A stretch of 64,000 nucleotides of DNA from Urechis unicinctus (lineage: Eukaryota; Annelida; Polychaeta; Xenopneusta; Urechidae): the NCBI GenBank assembly GCA_034190875.2, contig CM067353.1:30446059-30510058 (forward strand), read 5' to 3'. The notes under the pieces were generated by a model that ran no database searches, was not told the DNA's origin, and was given only the letters and a program-made list of their open reading frames with translations. The translations under genes and the position numbers were made by a program. This document shows positions 19,039-30,720 of the stretch, piece after piece; the first letter of the stretch is position 1; every line of letters begins with the position of its first letter.

Positions 19039-19222
19039 GAGATGTCAGTGTCTTTTGACAAAATATGACAAAAATATGACTTGAATGTCACTGCAGGAAA
19101 GTTCATATTGGCTGCAGATGCCTTATCCAGAGCTGCTGAAAAGAAACATGACTCCACCACGTAAGCTGATGTTGACCTGCATGTCCTTATGATCGTATCT
19201 AGCTTGCCAATAGTTAATAGGC
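19039..19222 (+). repeat. Direct duplication, copy 2 (RNase H tail, expected position)
   Basis: This copy follows the RNase H body (QFICG, ETDHKPLITLF) and so is in the expected order. It differs from copy 1 by a short insertion of an AAAATATGAC repeat and a few substitutions. Confidence 0.85.
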
Positions 19223-19984
19223 GCCTGAACCAAGTAAAAGAAGAAATGGATAAAGACAAGTCAATGCAATCATTAAATCACACAATCCTTAATGACTGGC
19301 CAACAAGCAAACATGAGTGGCCAGCTGGAGCAGAACAATACTGGGACATTAGAAATGAACAATACTGGAACATTAGAAATGAACTCTCTGTTGCGGAGGG
19401 ACTTATCCTAAAGGGTGTAAAAGTAGCAATTTCAGCCAGCATGAGAAAGGAAACCCTGCGAAAGATACATGAAGGGCACCTGCGTATCGAAAAATGTAGA
19501 AGACGAGCCAGATCTGTCATATATTGGCCTGGAATGAACACTGACATTTCTCAGATGATAGAAAGCTGCAGCACAACCCCAGCAGAGATCTGAGACATTG
19601 TAGCCACATTAGATACCAAATATTCCATGACTGAAAAAAGAAACGGATTTGTTTAGTCACAACAAAAAGGATTTCCTGATAGTAGCAGACTATTACTCAC
19701 TGTACCAAGAAGCCATCCAGTTACAAACCACCAGTAGTCCAGCAGTGAATCATGCTTTGAAATTAATACTTTCTATGTATGGTACCCGAGGTCATAGTCG
19801 ATGACAATGGCCCACAGTATTCCAGCAGCGAATTTGGCCAGTTCAGCAAAGAATGGGATTTCCAGCATGTGACCTCAAGTCCATATCACCATCAGTCCAC
19901 CGGACAGAGTGAAAGTGTTTGAATACTTTATTGATACCAACATTATTGAAAGAGGAGAGACGTGATTTTATACATATAAGGAAT

Positions 19985-21065
19985 GCTGGATGTTCGCTAG
20001 CCTTACAAGACGTCTGAGTAGAAGTCTTACTCTTTCTGGAAACGACGCAACGATAGAGATAGTATACATGTGCCGCGCGAAGGGGCATGTTTTTTCGGCC
20101 TCTCGACTTGCACGACGGGTTATACATTCGCATAATACCTTTTACGACAGAGTATACTTTTTTCCATTCTCAACTTGTACAACGGGTTTTCGAGGACCCA
20201 CGGCACACCTCTATCCGAGTTAGGGTCAGTGCCCCCCCCCTTGGGATGCTAAGGCAATGTGGGAAATCGCGGGAATTGATATTTTCCAAAATGGCAGACA
20301 TCGTATCGCGATTTTCTATTTTTTGTAAAGGCTCTTGATATATGTTATTTGCTAGTTGCGCAGATTAGCCCTTCAACCCAAACGCGATCACGGCGACGCG
20401 TGTATAATGATCGCATCAGAACGGTATAAATTCATATTACCGTTCGACCGGAGCTAGATGTTCGCCAGATGGCGTTGTTCAGGTCGAGCGATAAACATGG
20501 GTGACATTACATTAGACAATTACTTAAATATTACCAAAATATATATCAAAACAGAGGCAAAATAGTATCCAGCGAAATAGCATAATTTTTTAATTTACCC
20601 AAAAAACATTTAATAAGGTTTGCAATGATGCTGTGCAGAACCCCGATCGTTTTATAGGTTAATTCAATTGCAAACTGCTTTGGAATATAGCTTGTTGTTG
20701 AAAAACAATGGTTTTCCCAAGCGCCTAAGGCCGAAAAATCGTAAATTTAATAAAAATAATCCGTCTCATATAACATCTTTAATAACCGCGCAATAAATCT
20801 TAGTTGTTGCGGACAGCGCGAATCGAATCTTTAAATATTATTAATGTTGTTGACATCACTTCTGGTTCGTAACGCATTGATATTCAAGCGGAAGTGAAAT
20901 CGGTAGTTATCGTCATCATAACGATCCAGTCAGTTCTCATGGAAGGTTTTGTCATCATAGTGGTTGTAAAACTTATTTTGAAACTGAAGATCGGTCGAAA
21001 TGTTGTTTTAGCCAAAGGTGGCTCGTGGCCAAGTTCATCAATTGGTAAATTGAACTCTAGTTTGT
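19985..21065. repeat. Dispersed repeat family A, copy 2
   Basis: It shares an ACAAGACGTCTGAGTAGAAG segment and the downstream phrases ATGGCAGACATCGTATCGCG and GGCTCTTGATATATGTTATT with the copy at 52.1-53.0 kb. It shares the GGTTTTCCCAAGCGCCTAAGG region and others with 2.6-3.8 kb. A hairpin (AAGACGTCT, loop GAGT, AGAAGTCTT) lies at 20,007-20,028. No protein domain is visible. It may be a composite of two repeat families. Confidence 0.65.
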
Positions 21066-22359
21066 ATTTTGGTTAATGTGAGCCCCCAGATTATGTTGCA
21101 TGCACATTCTCTTTACTTATAAAGTGCAGAGTTGTCAATGTATAGTGTCCCTAAGTATGACATTGCGGGGCATTGGTGCCATCAATATCACCATTGGTAA
21201 ATGAACCAACCTGAGCCCCTGCGAACCCACTGAACCTCTGTGACATCCAAGAGCTATTTGAACCTAGTGGGCTATCTTATTCTGCCTTAGAGATTCTATC
21301 AAGCTGACCCTCTGAAGGGACAGGACTAGAACTAACACTCACGTTAGTAGCTGAGAACATGCGGGGCACGCAATGAACAAGAATGACACAATCACAACAA
21401 CAAAAGTTAATTATTGATTTAAAAAAAAGTCTAACTGATTTGAAACCTATTAAAGGTTCCAACAAAACTTACGGATCCCCTCGCTGGCTCCAGCAATTGT
21501 AGCATGCGAGTGGTTTGGTGCAAATAGCGAAGTGGGATCGTTTAGACTTCGTATTGGCTTAACACGGGGCTTAACAAAACCAGCACTAAGGTCCCACTAA
21601 ATGGAACTCACCAGCAATAACCTGCAAGATCACGCAGCAACAACTTCAAAAACATTCTTGCAATTCCAAAAAAACCTCTTTTATTCCAAATACGAATGAC
21701 TGTCTGTCTTTCGGCCAGGACTTATAAGCAAAGGGTCACGAAGTTCAAATACTAATATAAATAAACGTATCAATCACGGAAACTTGCATGCAATTCATAT
21801 ACAAGTAACACGATAATAATCTCATTTATATATAGAGGCAAACGTTAATATAAAAGTACATTAATTGAAAAATACCAAAAATTAATAAAAACATATCACC
21901 CATCATGCACTGCGCGAGTCTGGCCTCCCACGTAGTATGGGAGACAGCTTGGCAAGAAAACCTTCTTCGACCACAGAGGTGGGATACAGGGGAATTCCCG
22001 GGGGTATTGTGCTCTAATGCAACAGGTGAGCTGCCGTCATACCATGGGGCTTTTACACTTTTCAACACACTCTATGAGATGTTCTCTGGTGGCTCATCTT
22101 CGCCACAGATTACTATACAGCTAATTTTTGCATGAAATTGGCGCGGACTTCGTCGCTACCACGATGTATAAGCGAGTTTTGTGTCTCACCATCAATGGTT
22201 GTAATGGAGTGGGCCTTGTTTGCTCCAGCCCGGATCTTCCTTTTTACATCTGTCGGAACTTAGATACGTCGTCAATAATTAACTTGAATATATTGTCAGA
22301 GATTTTCCTTCGGTAATTTCGGTAGATATATGACTTTCAGCTTTGATCAACAGCCTGGA
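21066..22359. other. Intergenic, nothing recognised
   Basis: Only short random open frames are present. No exon-like segment with flanking splice signals and protein similarity was found. Confidence 0.5.
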
Positions 22360-22530
22360 GTTGGGATGGGTCGACTGAAGTCGGCAGAGGAGTGGCACTA
22401 TATAGGGTTGGGATGGGTCAACTGAAGTTGGCAGAGGAGTGGCACTATATGGGGATGGGATGGGTCGACTGAAGTTGGCAGAGGAGTGGCTCTATATGGA
22501 GTTGGGATAGTTCGACTGAAGTTGGCTTTG
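22360..22530. repeat. 48-50 bp tandem repeat, about 3.5 copies
   Basis: The phrase TTGGGATGGGTCGACTGAAG, followed by TCGGCAGAGGAGTGGCACTATATGG, occurs three times and partly a fourth time, with point differences. Confidence 0.9.
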
Positions 22531-23505
22531 CATTTCGAGCGAGTTTTCCATTTTTCATTAATTTATCTCAACAACATTACATATCTAATGCGGCCTAGTC
22601 TCTTCCTCGCAATACTCAATACATTCACGGCTGACCGTCTCATGCGCCGCTCTTATCAGGAGCAATTTACGCTATATTTTGTATCCACCACGTGTCATAT
22701 CGTGATCTGTGGTGTAGAGATTTACACGATACGCACTTGAGATAATGAAGTAAGGCTCGAACTCCGGGAGTAGGATTAAGAAGACACTTGAACTTTATTA
22801 GTTGACTTGATATTTTTGAATTTATGATGGAAATTGACCTTAATGCTACAAGGAGATATGTCCGCAGATGTGATTCCCTCAACGACTAAGTCATGCTATC
22901 CCAATTATCGTGGGACATGTACTTGTCTGGCCAATAGGGCTGTGAAGTTTCTCGGGCTTTCGTGCGTTGTCTAGGCAGGATGGGCATGCAGCTTAAGGAT
23001 ATGGGGTATGAATAAAGTGGGGGGATGGGGGTTGGGGTTAGCAGGTGACACGTAGGTCACTCGTGGATTTGGGAAGCTGGGGTTTAAAGTTAATATCAGC
23101 TGCAGGGGGTTACGCCATCAAACTGATGACTGAGAGGGTACGTTATGATGAACGGTAGTTTCGTTGGCAATTTGGCCCCCAACACAGAAGCTTCCACTTA
23201 ACCCAAAGCTCACCCTGTTTAGACAGTTCAAACCCCAGGTCAATCTGCAGCCCATACTCGGACACTGCCTCTTTCCACCTTGCTACACATTGTGTTTCTT
23301 CTGTTAATCGAGCCGGCAATTCAGTAACAGCCCACGGTGGTAGTCAAATTCAAGTTCTCCCCAATTTCCTCACCACCAATGAAGCTAGCCTCTTTCCTCC
23401 TCTCCTCTCATAGCTCCTTTCTCTCGATAGCCCCTATCATCAAATGTTGGGTTGTCAAAGTCCATGTGATTGTATTAAAGATACATTCGTAATACAACCA
23501 TCAAC
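22531..23505. other. Intergenic, nothing recognised
   Basis: No supported feature. Confidence 0.5.
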
Positions 23506-23868
23506 ATGTGTAGTATGTATGGTAGCAAGCTAAATCCATACCGCAGGCTACACAAGCCCCTCGGGCTGAAGGGCGCGTGGCAAGGGTATGTTGTCATTAC
23601 TAAAAACCCCAGCACCATCGACCAGAATAAACAACTGCTCGTCCGCTTTCCGATCCTGGGCGCAGACGACGTCGTTCTCCCCGGGACAGCCAGACGTACC
23701 CGCAGGTGGACATGGAGACCTAGCTCGGCAGCCCTGCTCCCCAAAGCGTTTACCAAATTAGGCCAATGGGCCTTTACATACTACCACCCAATCTCTAATT
23801 ATGATTTTCTACAACCATCTTTATTTTCAAATCGATTTTTTACGCGTCTTACAAAAACGGATTACTGA
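23506..23868 (+). pseudogene. Possible mobile-element-derived coding fragment, unidentified
   Basis: A 120-codon open stretch contains VVITKNPSTIDQNKQLLVRF followed by PILGADDVVLPGTAR, which has the composition of a real protein. It resembles, from memory only, anonymous proteins that occur in many copies in invertebrate genomes. After GTAR the composition changes (RRTRRWTWRP), suggesting a frame break. Neither a start nor splice sites are convincing. It could be chance. Confidence 0.3.
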
Positions 23869-26118
23869 GCTCGAAAGGACGGTACGATTATTGAAAGAAG
23901 ATGGCGGAAGAGAAATTACATTTGGAGATTGAGACGCTGTGAGTGACCTTGAGACAAAGAACGAATACCTTCACGATGGAGATCGTGAAACACCAAGAGG
24001 AGACGGTTGAATCTCAGCAGGGGTGTATACCCGGTTAGACAAAGTAACAGTGAAAGAGACTTGTAAGATACCGCGCCGTTGTGGATTGAAGGCCGCCCTG
24101 CATCTTTTGAAAATGCATTTTTCAACGATTTTGTGCAATTCTTTATTTTGCTTCCATTTTTGTGTAGTTGCTACAATGACTCGTTTATAATCCTTACATG
24201 TCATTAGGAATCATTGATAATTAATCGATTAAGGCGCATTGAAAACAGCCTCCGAACTTTGTTTACAAAATTATTCAACTGAATAGCGAACTGAACCGGT
24301 AACTACTCATGAGCATAACTACATTTTTCTGGTATTATTGCTCAAACTCCGCTCGTTTTCAGCCTCGTGTATATTGAACAGTCAACCGTGTGCCATATTT
24401 GGGTACAAAAATAACGTCCCGTCAAAAATAAGAAATAGATCTTTACAAAGGCCATGAACACAGCTGGGGTCACCCATTGGAGGTTTTGGATATCATTACT
24501 TAACCTTGCAGGGAATCGATCGACGAATTTGTTTTTCAGAAATTTGATGAAATGCACTTTAGATAACCAAGACGATTTGTTACAAGGTCCTTGTTCTGGT
24601 AGCGCCACCAGCCTCAACGGGATTATTGGCCGAGGTATGCTCGCAAAGTGTGCTGCTGAAAGGATTACAATCAAGTCATTTTAGCAACTACACCAAAACG
24701 GAAACAAATTAAAATTTGAACCTTATACCGAAAAATGCATTCTAAAGGAAACTCGTGTCGGTCGTGTAGCAGTTGTTTAATAATATATAGGAATTAGGTT
24801 ATTGATTCCCTTACATGCATCACCTTCTGTAGAACACATTGCTTTACTCTTTTTATCGAAACTATGTTGTACAAAAACTTAATTGACCGATCCCCTTCTG
24901 CTTTTGGAAAGAAAGAAACATTCATTTCTATCGGGTTGTTTATTGTATGGTATGCATATATCGTGGTGCTGTGGATACCCCAACAAGAATGACGGCTGCC
25001 TCTCCTCCTAAACCGCGCAAACTTTCCCTCCCTCCTCCCTCCCACGGTGTCTGTGTGGACCAGTGGGTTTAGAGCAAGGAAGACCAGGACGCCTTCACAT
25101 CTGACAAGTTTGTTTGCTGACGCGTCAGCGATGTTAAATGTTAACCCGAATATCAACCGCTTTACCACTTGAGTCCATCAACGAACGTGTAAATATGCAA
25201 GCAAACAAGGCCGACTCTTGGAGTGACGAGTAACGTGAAGACATTGTCATTATAGGAGAATGGTTGTTCGCAAGGTCCTCACAGCGCTTCATATGCCAAC
25301 TTAATCGTCTGTTATATCAGACGAACCGTGCAGCAATTACTCCATGGATGAACTCCCAGGTTCTCAGAGAGTAGTTTTTACATTTCATGTCACCAAATAT
25401 GTCAGGTGATTGTTCATCTGTCAGTTTACACGACACGCAATGAAATGTATACTTTGTAATTAAGCTGTCGCGCAATGCTTCGCCAACAGCCACAGATGTT
25501 CGTTTGCGGGGAATTACTGAGCCATGGGCGATATTTAATTAAGCGACTGAGCGTAGCGGGGGTCAACCAAAAAGGAAGAAGCAGCCTGTCTGTGAGTTAG
25601 TCAGTTTTGTATGCAAAAGCAAACAAGTGGACGGGAGCAAAAGGCCACGAACCGCGTGCTCAGCAAAGTAAGAGGTGAGTCGTCCGCCCGTTTGGGGGTC
25701 ACTTCACACAAAACGCAAGTGTCATCCTGGAGATGAATTGTTTCTAAACCACGTTTCATCAGAGACTCGTAAATTCGCAAGAAACAAACAAGACCTCCAT
25801 AAATGTGTGTTTAGTGACATCGTGATGGCCCTTGTACGGACCAGTTGTCCCCGCGTCAATATACTACAAACAGTGGCATTTATCGACCAGCGGATATAAA
25901 GCACGCTGACGACTGATTTGAGTTATAAAGTGCCCCCTCCAAAATGGCGCACTGGGGTGAAAAGCGTCTGTTAAAAAACGACCACAGCTTGGGGTCAGTC
26001 AGAAAGTTTACAACCCTAACTTGCGATACCGTTCACCTGTTTGAAATCTGGATATACCATCAGTGATGGTGATTGGGAATAGCCGGATTCTGCGTCATGG
26101 TCTCCACTCGGGGTATAA
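23869..26118. other. Intergenic, nothing recognised
   Basis: Short open frames on both strands lack recognisable domains or splice context. Confidence 0.5.
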
Positions 26119-28028
26119 CTCCCTCCCTCCCTCCCTCCCTCCCTCCCTCCCTCCCTCCCTCCCTCCCTCCCTCCCTCCCTCCCTCCCTCCCTCCCTCCCT
26201 CCCTCCCTCCCTCCCTCCCTCCCTCCCTCCCTCCCTCCCTCCCTCCCTCCCTCCCTCCCTCCCTCCCTCCCTCCCTCCCTCCCTCCCTCCCTCCCTCCCT
26301 CCCTCCCTCCCTCCCTCCCTCCCTCCCTCCCTCCCTCCCTCCCTCCCTCCCTCCCTCCCTCCCTCCCTCCCTCCCTCCCTCCCTCCCTCCCTCCCTCCCT
26401 CCCTCCCTCCCTCCCTCCCTCCCTCCCTCCCTCCCTCCCTCCCTCCCTCCCTCCCTCCCTCCCTCCCTCCCTCCCTCCCTCCCTCCCTCCCTCCCTCCCT
26501 CCCTCCCTCCCTCCCTCCCTCCCTCCCTCCCTCCCTCCCTCCCTCCCTCCCTCCCTCCCTCCCTCCCTCCCTCCCTCCCTCCCTCCCTCCCTCCCTCCCT
26601 CCCTCCCTCCCTCCCTCCCTCCCTCCCTCCCTCCCTCCCTCCCTCCCTCCCTCCCTCCCTCCCTCCCTCCCTCCCTCCCTCCCTCCCTCCCTCCCTCCCT
26701 CCCTCCCTCCCTCCCTCCCTCCCTCCCTCCCTCCCTCCCTCCCTCCCTCCCTCCCTCCCTCCCTCCCTCCCTCCCTCCCTCCCTCCCTCCCTCCCTCCCT
26801 CCCTCCCTCCCTCCCTCCCTCCCTCCCTCCCTCCCTCCCTCCCTCCCTCCCTCCCTCCCTCCCTCCCTCCCTCCCTCCCTCCCTCCCTCCCTCCCTCCCT
26901 CCCTCCCTCCCTCCCTCCCTCCCTCCCTCCCTCCCTCCCTCCCTCCCTCCCTCCCTCCCTCCCTCCCTCCCTCCCTCCCTCCCTCCCTCCCTCCCTCCCT
27001 CCCTCCCTCCCTCCCTCCCTCCCTCCCTCCCTCCCTCCCTCCCTCCCTCCCTCCCTCCCTCCCTCCCTCCCTCCCTCCCTCCCTCCCTCCCTCCCTCCCT
27101 CCCTCCCTCCCTCCCTCCCTCCCTCCCTCCCTCCCTCCCTCCCTCCCTCCCTCCCTCCCTCCCTCCCTCCCTCCCTCCCTCCCTCCCTCCCTCCCTCCCT
27201 CCCTCCCTCCCTCCCTCCCTCCCTCCCTCCCTCCCTCCCTCCCTCCCTCCCTCCCTCCCTCCCTCCCTCCCTCCCTCCCTCCCTCCCTCCCTCCCTCCCT
27301 CCCTCCCTCCCTCCCTCCCTCCCTCCCTCCCTCCCTCCCTCCCTCCCTCCCTCCCTCCCTCCCTCCCTCCCTCCCTCCCTCCCTCCCTCCCTCCCTCCCT
27401 CCCTCCCTCCCTCCCTCCCTCCCTCCCTCCCTCCCTCCCTCCCTCCCTCCCTCCCTCCCTCCCTCCCTCCCTCCCTCCCTCCCTCCCTCCCTCCCTCCCT
27501 CCCTCCCTCCCTCCCTCCCTCCCTCCCTCCCTCCCTCCCTCCCTCCCTCCCTCCCTCCCTCCCTCCCTCCCTCCCTCCCTCCCTCCCTCCCTCCCTCCCT
27601 CCCTCCCTCCCTCCCTCCCTCCCTCCCTCCCTCCCTCCCTCCCTCCCTCCCTCCCTCCCTCCCTCCCTCCCTCCCTCCCTCCCTCCCTCCCTCCCTCCCT
27701 CCCTCCCTCCCTCCCTCCCTCCCTCCCTCCCTCCCTCCCTCCCTCCCTCCCTCCCTCCCTCCCTCCCTCCCTCCCTCCCTCCCTCCCTCCCTCCCTCCCT
27801 CCCTCCCTCCCTCCCTCCCTCCCTCCCTCCCTCCCTCCCTCCCTCCCTCCCTCCCTCCCTCCCTCCCTCCCTCCCTCCCTCCCTCCCTCCCTCCCTCCCT
27901 CCCTCCCTCCCTCCCTCCCTCCCTCCCTCCCTCCCTCCCTCCCTCCCTCCCTCCCTCCCTCCCTCCCTCCCTCCCTCCCTCCCTCCCTCCCTCCCTCCCT
28001 CCCTCCCCCCCTCCCTCCCTCCCTCCCT
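26119..28028. repeat. (CCCT)n tetranucleotide array, about 1.9 kb
   Basis: About 475 uninterrupted CCCT units, with a single visible substitution near 28,006 (CCCCCC). The complementary strand is (GGGA)n, a sequence able to form G-quadruplexes. Twelve bases contain no stop codon in either orientation, so very long reading frames appear on both strands (proline-serine or glycine-arginine-glutamate polymers); they are artefacts. Confidence 0.98.
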
Positions 28029-28101
28029 TTTCTCTCTCTCTCCCCCTCTTTTTCCCTCTCTCTCCTTTCCCCACTCCCCATCATTCTCACACGGACACAG
28101 A
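28029..28101. other. Pyrimidine-rich junction between two arrays
   Basis: About 70 bp of degenerate CT-rich sequence separates the CCCT array from the 45 bp array. Confidence 0.8.
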
Positions 28102-30720
28102 CCACTGTCAGCATTTCAGTGGGACGGCGACGTGTTTTTCACTGGGACGCTGTCAGCATTTCAGTGGGACGGCGACGTGTTTTTCACTGGGACGCTGTCA
28201 GCATTTCAGTGGGACGGCGACGTGTTTTTCACTGGGACGCTGTCAGCATTTCAGTGGGACGGCGACGTGTTTTTCACTGGGACGCTGTCAGCATTTCAGT
28301 GGGACGGCGACGTGTTTTTCACTGGGACGCTGTCAGCATTTCAGTGGGACGGCGACGTGTTTTTCACTGGGACGCTGTCAGCATTTCAGTGGGACGGCGA
28401 CGTGTTTTTCACTGGGACGCTGTCAGCATTTCAGTGGGACGGCGACGTGTTTTTCACTGGGACGCTGTCAGCATTTCAGTGGGACGGCGACGTGTTTTTC
28501 ACTGGGACGCTGTCAGCATTTCAGTGGGACGGCGACGTGTTTTTCACTGGGACGCTGTCAGCATTTCAGTGGGACGGCGACGTGTTTTTCACTGGGACGC
28601 TGTCAGCATTTCAGTGGGACGGCGACGTGTTTTTCACTGGGACGCTGTCAGCATTTCAGTGGGACGGCGACGTGTTTTTCACTGGGACGCTGTCAGCATT
28701 TCAGTGGGACGGCGACGTGTTTTTCACTGGGACGCTGTCAGCATTTCAGTGGGACGGCGACGTGTTTTTCACTGGGACGCTGTCAGCATTTCAGTGGGAC
28801 GGCGACGTGTTTTTCACTGGGACGCTGTCAGCATTTCAGTGGGACGGCGACGTGTTTTTCACTGGGACGCTGTCAGCATTTCAGTGGGACGGCGACGTGT
28901 TTTTCACTGGGACGCTGTCAGCATTTCAGTGGGACGGCGACGTGTTTTTCACTGGGACGCTGTCAGCATTTCAGTGGGACGGCGACGTGTTTTTCACTGG
29001 GACGCTGTCAGCATTTCAGTGGGACGGCGACGTGTTTTTCACTGGGACGCTGTCAGCATTTCAGTGGGACGGCGACGTGTTTTTCACTGGGACGCTGTCA
29101 GCATTTCAGTGGGACGGCGACGTGTTTTTCACTGGGACGCTGTCAGCATTTCAGTGGGACGGCGACGTGTTTTTCACTGGGACGCTGTCAGCATTTCAGT
29201 GGGACGGCGACGTGTTTTTCACTGGGACGCTGTCAGCATTTCAGTGGGACGGCGACGTGTTTTTCACTGGGACGCTGTCAGCATTTCAGTGGGACGGCGA
29301 CGTGTTTTTCACTGGGACGCTGTCAGCATTTCAGTGGGACGGCGACGTGTTTTTCACTGGGACGCTGTCAGCATTTCAGTGGGACGGCGACGTGTTTTTC
29401 ACTGGGACGCTGTCAGCATTTCAGTGGGACGGCGACGTGTTTTTCACTGGGACGCTGTCAGCATTTCAGTGGGACGGCGACGGCTGGCGACATGTTTTTC
29501 ATTGGGACGCTGTCAGCATTTCAGTGGGACGGCGACGTGTTTTTCACTGGGACGCTGTCAGCATTTCAGTGGGACGGCGACGTGTTTTTCACTGGGACGC
29601 TGTCAGCATTTCAGTGGGACGGCGACGTGTTTTTCACTGGGACGCTGTCAGCATTTCAGTGGGACGGCGACGTGTTTTTCACTGGGACGCTGTCAGCATT
29701 TCAGTGGGACGGCGACGTGTTTTTCACTGGGACGCTGTCAGCATTTCAGTGGGACGGCGACGTGTTTTTCACTGGGACGCTGTCAGCATTTCAGTGGGAC
29801 GGCGACGTGTTTTTCACTGGGACGCTGTCAGCATTTCAGTGGGACGGCGACGTGTTTTTCACTGGGACGCTGTCAGCATTTCAGTGGGACGGCGACGTGT
29901 TTTTCACTGGGACGCTGTCAGCATTTCAGTGGGACGGCGACGTGTTTTTCACTGGGACGCTGTCAGCATTTCAGTGGGACGGCGACGTGTTTTTCACTGG
30001 GACGCTGTCAGCATTTCAGTGGGACGGCGACGTGTTTTTCACTGGGACGCTGTCAGCATTTCAGTGGGACGGCGACGTGTTTTTCACTGGGACGCTGTCA
30101 GCATTTCAGTGGGACGGCGACGTGTTTTTCACTGGGACGCTGTCAGCATTTCAGTGGGACGGCGACGTGTTTTTCACTGGGACGCTGTCAGCATTTCAGT
30201 GGGACGGCGACGTGTTTTTCACTGGGACGCTGTCAGCATTTCAGTGGGACGGCGACGTGTTTTTCACTGGGACGCTGTCAGCATTTCAGTGGGACGGCGA
30301 CGTGTTTTTCACTGGGACGCTGTCAGCATTTCAGTGGGACGGCGACGTGTTTTTCACTGGGACGCTGTCAGCATTTCAGTGGGACGGCGACGTGTTTTTC
30401 ACTGGGACGCTGTCAGCATTTCAGTGGGACGGCGACGTGTTTTTCACTGGGACGCTGTCAGCATTTCAGTGGGACGGCGACGTGTTTTTCACTGGGACGC
30501 TGTCAGCATTTCAGTGGGACGGCGACGTGTTTTTCACTGGGACGCTGTCAGCATTTCAGTGGGACGGCGACGTGTTTTTCACTGGGACGCTGTCAGCATT
30601 TCAGTGTGACGGCGACGTGTTTTTCACTGACGGCGACGTGTTTTTCACTGGGACGTCAGTATGACGGCGACGTGTTTTTCACTGGGACGAGCATTTCATG
30701 TTTTTCATTGGGACGCTGTC
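28102..30720. repeat. 45 bp minisatellite, about 56 near-identical copies
   Basis: The unit is GCTGTCAGCATTTCAGTGGG then ACGGCGACGTGTTTTTCACTGGGAC. Copies are virtually identical except for one 10 bp insertion near 29,482 (GGCTGGCGAC, with an A for G and a T for C change beside it) and degenerate copies after 30,605. Since 45 is divisible by 3 and the unit has no plus-strand stop, all three forward frames stay open for 2.5 kb. I treat those frames as non-genic: no codon-position bias, no start context and no domain. Confidence 0.97.

Larger units (their letters stand above)
17190..19920 (+). mobile_element. Rearranged Ty3/gypsy retrotransposon remnant
   Basis: Pieces of gag (IEDEALDIYNIF..DNPVDDKW near 17,195; YVTKQALSRNCEYGNLEDSL near 17,365), a zinc-knuckle region (HHWTHCDIV..YPAYGKICHKC near 17,640), a protease-linker (ILGRDSCEKV near 17,907), reverse transcriptase (SGFWQLKLNE, FNTPFGCYRYLRLLFGVCS at 18,370-18,490), RNase H (18,720-19,160), the integrase zinc-binding segment (19,380-19,590) and part of the integrase core (19,680-19,920) follow in roughly the normal order. 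Stops and frame changes are numerous. The reverse-transcriptase segment holding the YxDD active site is deleted. No LTRs were found. It differs clearly from the minus-strand element at 3.9-6.6 kb. Confidence 0.85.
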
